Shown: positions 14,058 to 26,500, counted from the first letter of the stretch. The stretch is DNA of 64,000 nucleotides from Brachionus rotundiformis (GCA_016802295.1 JAESIW010000020.1:4503710-4567709); one strand, 5' to 3'. Program-made: numbers and translations. The notes: generated by a model from the sequence alone, not told the origin.

Positions 14058-15997
14058 GATGCTCAGATTCGATGTGTTCTTATACAATTAAAAATTTATC
14101 ATCAAAATTTATTAAATTAATTAAATTAGAATCTAAAGAGGAAGATTAAGCCATTTAAAATCGAATTAAATAGAAGATTTATTAAAACAGCTTGGAGAAT
14201 AAAATGATTTTTGGACAAAAAGCGCTAAGAATCTTGCTTATATAATACAGTTATATAATTTTTTAATATTAAAAAAAACTCTAGTTTGACTATAAACATG
14301 TCTCGTATTTTTACGAACAATGAGTCAATAGCACGCTGTTTAAATCCAAAATCTGTTCAAATGATTAGTTTTTTTATCATGTGATCATTATGAATAGTTA
14401 AGTCTGAGTCTTATGAAACAAATTTGGTTTGCTCATGGTCTAAATACTGAAAATTAGTTTTGGTAATTTAAGTTTAAGATTTTATCTGTCATTAGATTTA
14501 TTTTTTTTGCTTAGTTAACTTGTAGTTTCTTAAAAAAAGCCTCAAATTTGAATATTTTTAATAAAAAGCATGTTTTCTATTACTTTTTAAATTTTACTAT
14601 ACATATTTTTTATAATCACTATAGTTCAACATAAGTAAATTTTAACTTTTTGCACAAACCGCTCAAATAAAAAGCACCTACTATGCCGAATATTTTATAA
14701 TGATAAATTATAAACTAAATTGAGATGAATTTAAATTTAAATTTATCGAAGTTCTAATTTTTTTAAAAATTTTACCAATATAAACATTTAATTAAAATAT
14801 TAATTAAATAATATTAAGATCACTTATTTTTAGAGAAAAATTTCTAGGTGTGAAGTTGATTTAAAAATAAATGATGAAATGATATTGATCCAAGATAATT
14901 GTGTTTTTTATATTTTTAAAATTATATTTCTAAAATCAGAACTTATCGTAAAATTAATCATTTTTTCCTAGATCTATTAAGCAAATTTATTTTTATTGAA
15001 GGAATTCGAAAATCATTAAAAATCAATCCTATCTTTAATTTCTATTATTAAAGCGTTTCATTTATAATCAAAATTTCAACATGCAAACATAAGCTTTTAA
15101 TTATAAAACCTTTATAAAAAAAGATAAAATATTCGAGCGCAAGAATTGTTTTTTGTTTAATTTTATAGATAAAATATTTTCTAACTTAATTATTTAATAT
15201 TTTTAGTTTATTCTAAAAAAGGAATAATCTGAGGATTTAAAGAATTTTTAAATTCTAATGTTAGCTCCTACTCATTAAAAGTAAAATTTTTAATTATAAA
15301 ATTAATTAAAATTTACTTCCTTTTTTAAATTCACTCTTTTTAAAATCTTCGTTAGGTAGGCTATTAATTATTTTATGAGTCTAATCCGTATTGAAATTTA
15401 TAGGAATTAAAAAATACAGTAAATGATAAAATTTTTTTTACAACTACAATAAAATGATACATTATTGTTCAACTTATAATAATATTGAATTAGCTTAATT
15501 CAAGATATTTACAATTTTTATCAGTTTTCAGAACAAAGTATATAAATGATATTTGTTCTATATGGTCTATTCTATATTAGTTTAATCTCTTTAAGAATTA
15601 ATTTTTTAAAATTTATTTGTTATTTGAAAATTTTTTTATTCATTTTTTAATTAAATTATATTTATAAATAAATAAGATTTCCTCCTGTTTTCTGCTCTAG
15701 GTCTTATGTAAACAATAGCTTACTCCCAATTATCATTTTTAAGCCTTCATACCCTGATTGAATACCGATAAATTCGATTTCTTTTTAATTTAAACTTTGC
15801 TATATACTAAATTTAGTAAACTAATCAAAATCTTAAAAATTAAATATAGAATATAAATGAACAAAATACTTCTCTTTTTTAATTAAATAAAATAAATGTA
15901 ATTTAAACATAAAATTTTATTCATAACAATTTAACTAAAATAAATTATACTTTTAAACTGATGATGATATAAAATTTTCATAGTTTACTAAAATAAT
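14058..15997. other. AT-rich intergenic spacer
   Basis: About 1.9 kb between the cadherin start and the MetRS stop codon. It has very low complexity, with stop codons in all frames. Apart from the TATA-like string near 14237, no gene, repeat or RNA is visible. Confidence 0.6.
14237..14244 (-). promoter_or_regulatory. Candidate TATA box for the giant cadherin
   Basis: TATATAAG on the minus strand about 180 bases upstream of the cadherin ATG at 14057. It is the clearest TATA-like string in the upstream region. Assignment rests on position and sequence only, and in so AT-rich a background chance matches are common. Confidence 0.25.
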
Positions 15998-18329
15998 TTA
16001 TTTTGTTTCGATCGGCTTAACGTTAGCATTATTAATCTGATTTTCGCTATCATCAGCTTTGGTGGCTTCGTTTTTTCCATCAGCTTTTTTTTCTTTGACA
16101 GCTTTTTCTTTTTTTTCACCTTTTTTAGCAGTCTTTTTATTTTTTTTGCCTTCTTCAGGTTTTTGTTCTTGAACACCGCCAAACTTTACTTTCCACTCTT
16201 TTACATCAGCTTCCATAATTCGCTTAAAAAGAGGCTCAGGCTTGCCTATTTGATGACCTTCTGGGAGAACATTGAAAAATTTATTAAAGAAAATCGGATG
16301 TGAGTATCCATCAGACTTAATATTGTCGCTGTCATAGGCTTCTTTTTCTGAAATTACATCAAATGTTGCTAAATTAAGTTGTTTACGAATTTTAGCTGCT
16401 ACATTTGGCATATAAGGATACAATACAATGGATAAAACGAAAGCTATGTTGGCACTGACTCCTATAACAGTTGCGCCTTTAATTCTTTTAAATTGTAAAA
16501 AATAATTATCTTTTGCGACTAGATTTTATTTTAAATTACTTTTCTTCATCAGTTCCTTTTACTAGAGTCCAAGGTTTATTGGCTTGCATATACTGATTAC
16601 CTATTCTGGAAATGTTTAGAATATTTTTTATTCCATCTCTTAATCTAAGCTTTTCTAAGTTTTCTTCATATTCTTTTAATTCATTGTTAATTTTAGCAAT
16701 CATTTTGTAATCTTCTAGAGCCAAAACCATCTTTGGTATTACACCACCAAGAGACTTTTCGCAAAATGATAAAGCTCTTTGGAAAAAAATTACCTATTTT
16801 TTAAATCAAAATAATCTTATTACCTATTTATAAAGTTTCCTAAATTGTTTAAAAGTTCAGAATTATTTTTTGACTGTAAATCTTCCCATGAAAAAGTCGA
16901 GTCTTGAGATTCTGGTCTGATATAGGCAAGATAAAATCTAAATATATCTGATTCAATATTGGTCAGCTTTGCTTGATCCCCAAACACACCAGTTCCTCTA
17001 CTCTTACTAAATTTTCCCTCTTCGTAATTTAAGTAATCTGGAAAAATATATAAAAAATTTCAATTCAACTAGAAAAATTATTAAGAATACCTATTCCAGA
17101 CAAATGCTCGACCAATGTATAATTGTCTCCAGTGCCCAAAAGGCAGCTTGGAAAAATAACACTATGAAAAGGTACATTATCTTTTGCCATAAATTGGTAA
17201 TAACTAACATTGCTAGGAGATTTGAACCATTTTTCCCATTCATCGGAATAATTAGCAGTTATTGATAGGTAACCGATCGGAGCATCAAACCAGACATAAA
17301 AAACTTTGTCTTGAAAACCTTCTAAAGGAACTGGTGTTCCCCATTTTAAATCTCTAGTAATACATCGTCCTTTGAGACCTTCTTTTAGCCATGCTTTTGT
17401 AATTACCTCGGCAGTGTTGGTCCAGTTACCTTGATCCATCGTTTTTTCAGCCCATTCTTCTAATTTTGGAGTAAGCTTTGGTAAATCAAGAAATAAATGT
17501 CTTGATGATTTAACTATTGGAGGACTTGAGCATGTTTTACATCTTGGTTCTTTCAATTCAACAGCATTAATCAATTTACCACATTTGTCACATTGGTCAC
17601 CACGAGCATCGTTATATGAACAAAAAGGACAGATTCCTTCCACAAAACGATCGGCCAAAAACTTTGCACATTTTTCACAATAAAGCTGCTCAACTTTATC
17701 TTCATAAATAAAGTTATTTTGGTTTAACTTATTGAAGATATCTTGGGATATTTTTGTTTGCCAAGCGGTGCTTGTACGACCAAAATAATCAAATTCAATG
17801 TTGAACCAATCATAAACTTTCTTATGTTCTTGATAATATTTGGCACAAATTTGTTGACATGAAAGACCTTCTTCAAGAGCTTTAGTCTCTGTTGTTGTAC
17901 CGTATTCATCTGTACCACATATAAATAAGGTGTTTATCTCTTTCATTCGACAAAATCTTTTAAAAAATTGTTTTATTAAACTTTATAAATATTAAATAGC
18001 CCTCATTTACTTTGCAAAGATATCAGCACTCAACGTACAACCAATTATGTTTCCCAAATGAGGAACATTATTGACATAGGGTAATGCCGAAGTTATCAGA
18101 ATATTTTTTGAGTTTTCTTTTGGCAAGCTAAAATTTTAAGTACATTATTAAAGTTTTCATTGATTAATTTGATTAAATACATTGGATGACAGACTGTCTT
18201 GATTTTGGTAAAATTTAGTCCTTTTTGATTCCAAAAATTTGCAGCTTGTTCAATTTCTTCTTCACTTACATTAAAATCTAGTTCAGAGACTGCTTGAGCT
18301 AATTCAGCTGTAGTTGGCTGCTTTGTCAT
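15998..18329 (-). CDS. MARS1: Cytosolic methionyl-tRNA synthetase
   Basis: Six exons: 18181..18329, 18011..18127, 17091..17956, 16824..17037, 16540..16776 and 15998..16484, joined by 47-55 nt introns; 689 residues, frame kept throughout. The enzyme charges tRNA-Met with methionine. The class I signature HLGN is in PYVNNVPHLGN (about residue 73), and the KMSKS loop is KFSKS (about 386). Between them lie zinc-knuckle CxxC pairs (CEKC, CPFC, CDKC, CKTC) and the WGTPVPLEGF and YVWFDAPIGY blocks typical of eukaryotic MetRS. The anticodon-binding domain follows (GNFINRA across an exon joint, ISRIGNQY). Compared with vertebrate MARS1, the N-terminal GST-like domain is missing, with only about 50 residues before the catalytic core. 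The WHEP domain is also missing and is replaced by a Lys-rich tail. A TAG stop precedes the ATG in frame. Confidence 0.96.
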
Positions 18330-19449
18330 TATAAAAATCTAAATTATAAATAAAATTAAAAAACACATGGAAATTATTGGTAAAATTCATTGAATGTATA
18401 TGATTTTTAAGTTAATTTAGTTTTACTTAAGAAATTATATACTAAATTTTGCATTTCAAGTAAATATGAAATGATTTCTATAAAGATGAAATTAAAATTA
18501 TTTAATGGTAATATTCTAAATAAAATAAGACTAATCATTTACTTTGTATAAATAACTTCTGATAAATATTTTTCGAAGTAATCGATACCAAGAGCTTGCT
18601 AAATACTCCAAATAAAAATAATCGTATCTTAATGCATAAAATACTACTAACATAAATGAGGTTATTTTAAAAATTTTAAGGAAAAAAAATGATAAAGTAT
18701 TCGATAATATATCTATTCAATTAATAAAAAATTTAATTTTTTTTCTTAAATAATTTTATTATATCGATTCAAATTTCGATACAAAATGATCATTTATTTC
18801 ATTTATTTATCAAAAAAAATTTAAAAATAATTTTTGTAATTTTTGAAATTTAAAAAGTTAAAAACATGAAAATCTAATCTGTTTATAAACAATTAGAATC
18901 AAATTTTTGATATTGCCAACCATTAACGAGATAAAAAATATTTGTTCTTTAATTAGAAAAGAAAATCAGTTTTGGTGAATGTACCGTTTAACATATAATC
19001 CATGTTTTATTATGTTCACATTTTTAAATACACTTAAAGGAAATTAAGAAATTTTATTATTCAAAGCAAATCAAAATAAATTAAATTGAATGAGATTTTT
19101 AACTTTGCACCAAAGTTGAATTTGTGGATTTTAAAGCAAATAAATTTCCATCCATATAAATTTATTGATAAATCATTCATAAAAAAAAATAAATTAATTT
19201 TATACGCAATTATTGAAAAAGTTTTTTAAATTTAATTAAATTAATCTCAACTTTTAAAAAAGATATTTACAGAAATGTCTTCAAAAATTTTTCTAAACTT
19301 TTTCATGGGAAAAAAAATTCCTCAATTGAATATCTAATCTATGCCAAAATACCGTTTTAGATTATATAAAAATATTTTTTCAATTTATTTATAATTTCGT
19401 ATAAAACAGAACCTCTCTTGGCAAAGTGATCATTTTTTAGTTTAGTTTT

Positions 19450-19480
19450 GCTTGAATTTTTTTTTGTAAAAAATTCAAGC
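19450..19480. repeat. Small perfect inverted repeat
   Basis: GCTTGAATTTTTT and its exact reverse complement, separated by five bases (TTTGT). It could form a short hairpin in an otherwise featureless AT stretch. No gene context explains it; chance is possible in this composition. Confidence 0.55.
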
Positions 19481-19703
19481 ATTTTAAGAACTAGAAAAAA
19501 ATCAAGCTTTTTTGATCTTTGATAAAATTGATTCAAGTTTACCTTCAAAAAAATGTAATAATTTTTTTAAGCAAAAATTTTAATGTTGATAAGAAATTAC
19601 AGAAAAGCAAAAAATAAACCATTTTTAAGTTTCTCATTATTATAATCTAAGATTTAGCTTTTATTTAAAAAGCCGTCTGATTCAATGGCATAGACTGACG
19701 CAA

Positions 19704-19713
19704 TATATATAAA
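19704..19713 (+). promoter_or_regulatory. Candidate TATA box for sideroflexin
   Basis: TATATATAAA lies 91 bases before the sideroflexin ATG (19795), which puts a start site near 19735-19745. A pyrimidine-rich acceptor (ATTCTAG, ending at 19790) sits between the expected start site and the ATG. Confidence 0.4.
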
Positions 19714-19794
19714 CACCAAAAAGGTGTGCTTTCACTTAAAAATCAAGCTAAAATTTTGATTAGTATTAATTTTTTAAATTTTTATTCTAGTATA

Positions 19795-20817
19795 ATGGCG
19801 AATCAAGATATTAATATCGATCAGCCTAGATATGATCAAAGTACTTACATTGGACGTGCAAAGCATTTTTTTGTCACCACAAATCCTTTGAATATTTTGG
19901 CTTCGAACAAAAAACTTGAAGAGTCCAAAAACCTTGTTGAAAATTTCAGAAAGACCAAAACACTGCCACCAAATGCTACAGTCGAAGATCTCTGGAAGGC
20001 TAAATACTTAATGGATTCGGCTTTTCACCCGGATACAAAGGAAAAAATGTTTTTCATAGGTAGAATGAGTGCTCAAGTTCCCGGTAATTTGGTGATCACT
20101 GCAGGTATGTTAACATGGTATAAAACTACATCCGGCACTGTTTTCTGGCAAGTAATTAACCAGTCTTTTAACGCAATTGTAAATTATACAAACAGAAGTG
20201 GCGATAAGCCTATTTCATCTACGAGATTGGCAACTTCGTTTGCCATTGCTACTGGAAGTGCAACTGCCACAGCTTTATTTTTAAATTCATTGACTAGAAA
20301 AATGCCTCCAATAGCTGGTCGATTTGTTCCGTTTGCTGCAGTTGCAGCGGCCAACTGTGTAAACTTGCCATTCATGAGAAGCACAGAAATTGAAGAAGGA
20401 ATTCAATTATTAAATGAGAAGGATGAAAAAATTGGTCAGTCACCCAAAACTGCCAAAAAAGCAATAGCGCAGGTATTTAAGAAAAATTTGATATTATTAA
20501 TGATAAATATTAATTGTTAAACTCAGGTTGTAATTTCAAGAGTAATAATGGCTACTCCTGGAATGGTTTTGGCTCCTATTGCAATGAACTTTTTGGAGAA
20601 AAAATATCCCAGAATTAAGACAAGTCTTCCGATGACTCTTGGACTTCAATTAATTCTTATTGGCACATGCCTTGTCTTTGCAACACCAATGTGCTGTGCA
20701 TTATTTCCACAAAAAAGCTCGACCAAAGTCGGTAGCCTTGAGGATCACATCAGAGAAAAATTACATAAAGATGGATATAAAGACAGTGATAATGTTTATT
20801 ATAACAAAGGTCTATAG
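19795..20817 (+). CDS. SFXN1: Sideroflexin (SFXN1/3-type mitochondrial serine carrier)
   Basis: Exons 19795..20472 and 20527..20817, with a 54-nt intron after GCG CAG; 322 residues, the length of human SFXN1. Sideroflexins are multi-pass inner mitochondrial membrane proteins; SFXN1/3 carry serine into mitochondria for one-carbon metabolism. Family blocks are clear: RYDQSTYIGRAKHFF near the start, the diagnostic HPDT motif in SAFHPDTKEKM, IGRMSAQVPGN, INQSFNAIVNYTNRSGD, GRFVPFAAVAAANCVN, then after the intron ATPMCCALFPQKSS and the C-terminal YNKGL. The frame is open upstream to a GTG at 19726, but the ATG at 19795 gives the family N-terminus. AATAAA occurs at 20912-20917. SFXN1 and SFXN3 cannot be told apart here. 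Confidence 0.97.
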
Positions 20818-21030
20818 ATAAAGATTTAAGTTATATTTAAAATTTAGGCGAGTTATTATTTTAGTTAAAATTTACGAAATTTTATGTAATTTCTTGAATT
20901 AAAAATTTTTAAATAAAAATAATTAAAATTTTATCTCTTCATATTTAATTTTTAATCATATTTCTTAATAATTTTAAGAAATTAATCATCCCCAACCTAT
21001 TATTTCAAAATAGTTAAAATTTATAAAAAA

Positions 21031-21460
21031 AAATACCAGAAGGTTGCAAGTTTCATGGGATGTCCGGACAAGAAGTCTCACTTCCTATACTTTTTTAGCA
21101 AACAGGTTCCCGAGAAACCTCTTTTTAAGAGTCGTTAAAATGGCTAATTTGCTTGTCCTGTGGAAACGAGGACTAGCAAATTGTCAAGATTCACTATCGA
21201 TGCATCGCTTCTTCTCATTAATAGTGCTAGTACTAATCAACCTTCAAAATCTGCGTGTCTTATGTGCCCCGATTACCATAGATGGTTCTCAAATTGAGTG
21301 TGTCAATGAATTTACATACTTAGAAAGTATCATAAGTGAAAAAATGGGAACTCATAAAGACATTAAGAATAGACTTGCAAAAGCAAAATGAGTATTTGCC
21401 AGACTCAAACCACTGTGGAAATCGAAGCAAGAAAAGCTAAATATTTTAAATGCTTTAAAT
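21031..21460 (+). mobile_element. Decayed non-LTR retrotransposon reverse transcriptase (3' part)
   Basis: A relic visibly richer in G+C than its surroundings. Readable pieces come from more than one frame: ASTNQPSKSACLMC, then ITIDGSQIECVNEFTYLES, then KDIKNRLAKAK, an in-frame TGA, and VFARLKPLWKSKQEK. These match the segment after the reverse-transcriptase core of LINE elements (pattern ITIDG..IE.V..FTYLGS...DIK.RI.KA...F..L...W.SK). Frameshifts and the stop mark it as dead. An imperfect hairpin (AATTTGCTTGTCCT and its near-complement) lies around 21138-21182. Neither element end nor a target-site duplication was found. Confidence 0.75.
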
Positions 21461-21592
21461 TTAAACTAAATAAATAGGAAGTTTTTATTATATAATTAAT
21501 TAGCTTCGATTTAATAACTATAAAACTAGTTTAAAATATTTTTAACTACAATTTAAATTATAAAAAAAATTGGTAAAATTGATAATTCGAAA

Positions 21593-23227
21593 TTAGTATA
21601 AAACATTTGCAATTGAGATAAAGATCAATGAAATCACTAGTCCTGATATTTGATTTACTGAACTTCTGCTGAAGTAGTGCTCAAATTTAATTTTGTTGGT
21701 ATCAATAGTCGGTCGATCTGTAAAAAACATCATTCTGGTATGAGGTTTTTGGTTCATATTTTGATTTGGTAACGTTGATGTTTTTACCCGATTAGGCTCA
21801 GTATTTTGTTTAACAGTTGTACTTGGTCTTGACTCAAGAGCTTCCAACTCTTCCGACTTTGTGTCAACTAATTCTTTGGTTATTGGTTTTGATTTTTCTT
21901 TCACAATAGCTTTTCTATCTTCTGATGTTTTAATTTTTTTAATTATTTTAGAATAATAAGCCAGATTTACGTCATCATAATTTATCAAGTTTAATGAACA
22001 AGTTACAACTTCTTCTTTCTCAAAAGGCTTATTTATCACAACAGGTCCCAAACTTAATCTAACTTTAGAAAATCTGATCGGATCATAATCAAAATCTTCT
22101 TCTGAAGGCTCTGCATCATCTGATTGTTGCGTATTGGGCTCTCTTCTAAACCTAAATAATCTTTCATCATAGTCAAATCTTTCGTAAGGATAAAAATAGC
22201 CCCGACTTCGTGGAGGCTCAAATCTAAATTTAGTGTAGCCTACACCTGGTCTGTATTGCTCAACTAGATCATCATATTGATGAATATAGTCAAATAAATG
22301 CTGATCAAATTCATTGTGGTCGTATTGATTTGCATGATTAAAAATAGGGAATGAATGATAAGGATCAAATGGTTCATGTTGAGGAATTGTATTTTGGTGA
22401 AAATATTGCTCCTGTTCAAAAAGATGGTATTCAGGAAATTGTTGATTTGGCTGATAAAATATTGGCGGATGTTGGTTAATTTCTTGATTCATTTGTTTAT
22501 GATTATCTGAATTTGGACCAAAAAGTGGTTGGCTAGGAACTGGCTCCGATTTGATAGATTTAGAATTTGATGCTTTTTGGTTTGGTCTAGTTTTCATTGG
22601 AGTCTTTATTTGTTGTTTTCTAAAATAATTGGGTTTATTTGGAAAATTAGCCGATTTCACTGCCAGCTTAAAAGAAGCATGCTTCTCCATTAACCTCAAA
22701 ATAACGTCTGAATATTCGTTGCCAACATTTGGTATTAGGAAGTCAGCAACACATGAAACCTTAATTGCTTCATCAGTTTTTTTAGCTTTTATGTAATGCT
22801 TTTTCAAATAAGCCAAGGTGAAGATATCTCTTTCTTTTTGCACAAAATTTGGTTCATCAGTCACAAATCTGGGCTCATATGATGAGAGTTGGTCATGGGT
22901 TATGTTATCATAATGCAATATGTACATACTCGCTCTTGATTCTGTTTCAGTAACAAGGTAATTTGTCATTATATCGGGCAGTTTTGATACATAATTTTTG
23001 TCGCCTAAACGAATCCAGTCCCAAACAGAAGTATCATTAAACATGTGATATTTGATTGGGATGCTGAATTTAATAGGGTACAAAGTTTGATTTGTAATCC
23101 ATTTAAGATGATGGTTTATGCCTGATTTAGTGTTATCTTCTGGTAAAATATTAAGACTCTCTGAACAAAATATTGTGTCTAGCGGAATCAAAAGACAAAT
23201 AATAATTGTTAAATTGACATTAAACAT
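21593..23227 (-). CDS. Secreted family member A, long form with Gln/Asn/Pro-rich insert
   Basis: Intronless, 544 residues, start ATG at 23227. Family unrecognised; it is one of five related genes between 21.6 and 39.9 kb. It has a signal peptide (residues 1-21), a KWIT...YPI segment (42-52), LSSYEP (114-119), the RDIFTLAYLKK block (133-143), first conserved Cys 159, GPVV (394-397), second conserved Cys 410 and a hydrophobic C-terminus with no cytoplasmic tail, consistent with a GPI signal. Unique to this member is an insert at about 195-380 rich in Gln, Asn, His, Pro, Tyr and Phe, between the two cysteines. It ends near a furin-like RFRR (359-362). A Thr/Lys-rich stalk follows the second Cys. 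No enzyme motif is visible. Confidence 0.9.
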   Translation of the reverse strand: MFNVNLTIIICLLIPLDTIFCSESLNILPEDNTKSGINHHLKWITNQTLYPIKFSIPIKYHMFNDTSVWDWIRLGDKNYVSKLPDIMTNYLVTETESRASMYILHYDNITHDQLSSYEPRFVTDEPNFVQKERDIFTLAYLKKHYIKAKKTDEAIKVSCVADFLIPNVGNEYSDVILRLMEKHASFKLAVKSANFPNKPNYFRKQQIKTPMKTRPNQKASNSKSIKSEPVPSQPLFGPNSDNHKQMNQEINQHPPIFYQPNQQFPEYHLFEQEQYFHQNTIPQHEPFDPYHSFPIFNHANQYDHNEFDQHLFDYIHQYDDLVEQYRPGVGYTKFRFEPPRSRGYFYPYERFDYDERLFRFRREPNTQQSDDAEPSEEDFDYDPIRFSKVRLSLGPVVINKPFEKEEVVTCSLNLINYDDVNLAYYSKIIKKIKTSEDRKAIVKEKSKPITKELVDTKSEELEALESRPSTTVKQNTEPNRVKTSTLPNQNMNQKPHTRMMFFTDRPTIDTNKIKFEHYFSRSSVNQISGLVISLIFISIANVLY

Positions 23228-23521
23228 CTTTATCTCTCTTGATATTTTTAGCTAATATATCAAGACTTGAATTCAATTTTATAGCTTAAGTTTATAAGTC
23301 CCGAGAGTTTTTAATTCAATGAGACTGCATGTACAATTAAATTAGCGTTTTAATACTAAAGAAAAAATTTAAATAAAAAGAATAATATTCTAAGCTTGAA
23401 GTTTATTTTTGAATGCATAAGATCAAAATAATACTTTAAATTTTTTATATAATATTAAAATAATTTTTTCAAATCAATTCAATTTAAACAATATATTTAA
23501 ATAAAACCGATTTTAAACAAG

Positions 23522-26500
23522 CTATAAAATCGAACAAATTTTATTTTTCAATTTTTCATTTAAAGGACAATCGAAAATTTCTAAAAATTCCTTCGAATGT
23601 TCTGCAATTGCGTTCAATCTTAATGAAAAATGAAAAAAAAATTCAATAATTTAATTCTTTGATTAAGCTACCTCACATAACTCGGCGAATGTTCATATTC
23701 ATAAAGTCTATATTCAATATGATCACAAAACAATTGTGAATAAGCCATAAAAAAAAGTTGCTCATTTGTGAATAAAATTAATGGCAATTTTTTTGATTTA
23801 CCATTTATTAATTCCCATTTTTTAAATGCCTTTTAAATAAAAATAACATTTGATTTAAAAAATTTTAATATCTAACGTTTAGGGCAACTCGAAAGCCTAT
23901 GTTGTCAGCCATATTTTCTTCCAAGGTCTGCAATGTGTTCAGCTTAATATGATAAAATACAAATGAATATTTTTTTTTCAAAATGCTTAATAAAAATTAA
24001 ATATAATTACCGTTTCATATTCATCTTCGTAGTTATCAGAATATTTTTTATATTCTTCGATGAAACATTCTTTCAGTTTATAAAGTTTCTGTGTAAAACT
24101 ATTTAAGAAAAATTTAGTTTTTATTTAAATTAGATTTTAAATGTTAAAAACCTTGAGTTTAAGTTATTAAAATAAAGTCCTTGTTCATCAAAAAATTCTT
24201 AAATACCAAAACTTAATTAAATTTGGACGATTATTTATTTCTTAAACAGTAAATACTTCCGTAACTAAATGCTTGATAATTTTTTAGACAGTTTTGGTTA
24301 ATTTCTAGTTAAAAATTACCATGTGCCATCTCATGAGCAATAATAAATCCCAAACGGGCGAAGTTAAACAACCTTTTGAATATTGTATATTTATTTGATT
24401 CTAAGTATTAATTTCCTTACATTAAATTGTCTTGGTCAAATATTGGTGTCTGTATTATTCCAGCTGGGACATCTTAATAATTTAGTCAATAAAAATTAAT
24501 AAATAAATGGCATTTCACTTACAAATTTCGTGAGTTAATACTGAAAATGCAGCGTTGGGAACCGAAGGGCCTAAAAGCCAACTTTTGAAGAGTCAATTAA
24601 AATTTAGTTATAAAAATTATTAGTTCAAAACTACATATTCTCATTTCTTTTCTTGTTCAAGTATTTAAAGTTATCTTTTAAGTTTGTCGATCTTCTAATA
24701 ATCTCATTCTGAAAAAAGCTACGATTCGAATTAGAAAAATTGTACTTCAAAAGAAAGATTATTAGTTTAAAATTGGTTAAAAGATAAATTATTTACTATA
24801 AGATATTCTGTATTAATTAGAGAATCATTTAAAATGTAATCCGGATGTCCAATTTTAAATTTTAAATTTTCGATCTATTAAAAAGAAAGAGTTGATTTTA
24901 AATTTGTGTTTTTTTTATAAAAAATTACTCTACTAATTGAAAATTCTTTTGATTGTTCATCCATCCACGGACTCTGATTAATCAAATCCTTGAATTCATT
25001 TCTTAGATACTTGATTAATTGATTCACCTAAAATAAAGTCAGAAATTGTACTTATGTTCATTTAAATTCGTAAATCACTACTTTTTTAACATTATCAGAA
25101 TTAAAATTATCTTTTAGCAGAAATTTGGAAAGCAAAACATTGAAATTTTTAAAGATGTAATTGGAACAAATTAAAAGTTCATTTTTAGATGGCTCCTTAA
25201 ATTTTTATAACATAAAGTAAAATTTTTTAATTTAAATTATACTATTATGTCATTCAATGAATCGATCAGTTCCCATATTAGAAAATTGTCAAAATCACTT
25301 AAGAGAGCATTTTTGATTTTTAATTATTAAGTTTTATAATATACTTTTCATGAAATTTAGATTCAAAATTTATTATTTCTATTAGCTGCTGCAAATATTT
25401 AAGATCATCAATAATAACTGTTTGGTTTGGACCAACATTCATATTAAAAGTTTTTTTAAATACATCATCTATTATGTACTGTTCCCAATCAAACTAAACA
25501 AAAATAAAAAAAAATAGACAAAACTCTAATTAAATCCTAATCATTACTCCTGGTATAAGAGTATTTAATTTTGAAATTGTGGTTTTGAAAGCAATGGGTT
25601 CAATTTTTTTCTTCAAGTTTATCTAAAATTAAAAATTAAAAATTCATGATACAATATTAATGCTAAAAACTATTTACTTCATAAATTTTTTCACTCAATC
25701 GAATAATGCCATCTATTTGTGTTTTGTTATCACTTGTTACATTAAAATTTTCGAAATCATATACTATATCCGAAAGGATTTCTATTAGATGAAGTTGAAT
25801 TTTTGAGTTTTTGATTCTCAAGCGTTGAGTTTCTGATCTTTTGAGCTTTTTTAGAATTAGAAAAAATAATAATTTACTTTTTTTTCTTTAATTACCCAAA
25901 GAACGTAGTTTGAATTGTTAAAGATATCTGTTCTTACATCTAGTATAAAAAAAGGCTCTATCCCAATTTTAAAAAGACTTAAAATTTTCCCAGAAGTCGT
26001 AAAATTGTTTTCAGTGTGGTAATCAATCAATGGCCATTTATTGAAATTTTTACCAATAAACTCAATAAAATCATTAAAAACAGCTTTATCTAGAATATTT
26101 TTGAAAGCATATTTTAATATTTAAGAAAAATCAAGTTTCAGGTTACCTCGATTTAGACATTGACCAAATAAAAACTTTAGATCTTTAACAGGTTTTAATT
26201 CTTCAGGCAAGTTGCCTAGAAGCATCACTTATTAGAAAGGTATTCATTTTGTATATTCAATTTTTATAGATTTTATACCTTGTTGTACTTCTTCAATAAG
26301 TTTTTGATAAATACTTGATAAATGATTCTGATGCATATGTTTGCAGCTAAATTCAAAAAAGTTATCACAAGCAGATTCAATTACATTAAAATCGGCAAAA
26401 TTTAATGCTTGATAGAAGAAAATAAATGATCATTTTTAAAGTTAATTTGAAAATTAGTAATTATACCTTCAACAATACACGATTTAGTAGAGCAGTACTC

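Larger units (their letters stand above)
18330..19794. other. Spacer between divergent MetRS and sideroflexin
   Basis: AT-rich with no convincing gene; a 63-codon minus-strand frame near 19.4-19.5 kb has no recognisable features. It contains a perfect small hairpin at 19450-19480 and a TATA box at 19704-19713 for the plus-strand sideroflexin gene. Confidence 0.6.

Noticed and set aside
14058..14087. TTG-initiated N-terminal extension of the cadherin
   Set aside because: The ATG at 14057 starts a proper signal peptide; a non-ATG start is not expected in an animal gene.
18128..18143. 16-nt GTAC...TTTTAG intron in MetRS exon 1
   Set aside because: Too short to splice; using the upstream GTATTT donor gives a normal 53-nt intron and restores the family sequence.
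19357..19548. 63-codon minus-strand ORF
   Set aside because: Lys/Phe/Asn-rich chance frame overlapping a hairpin, no features of a gene.
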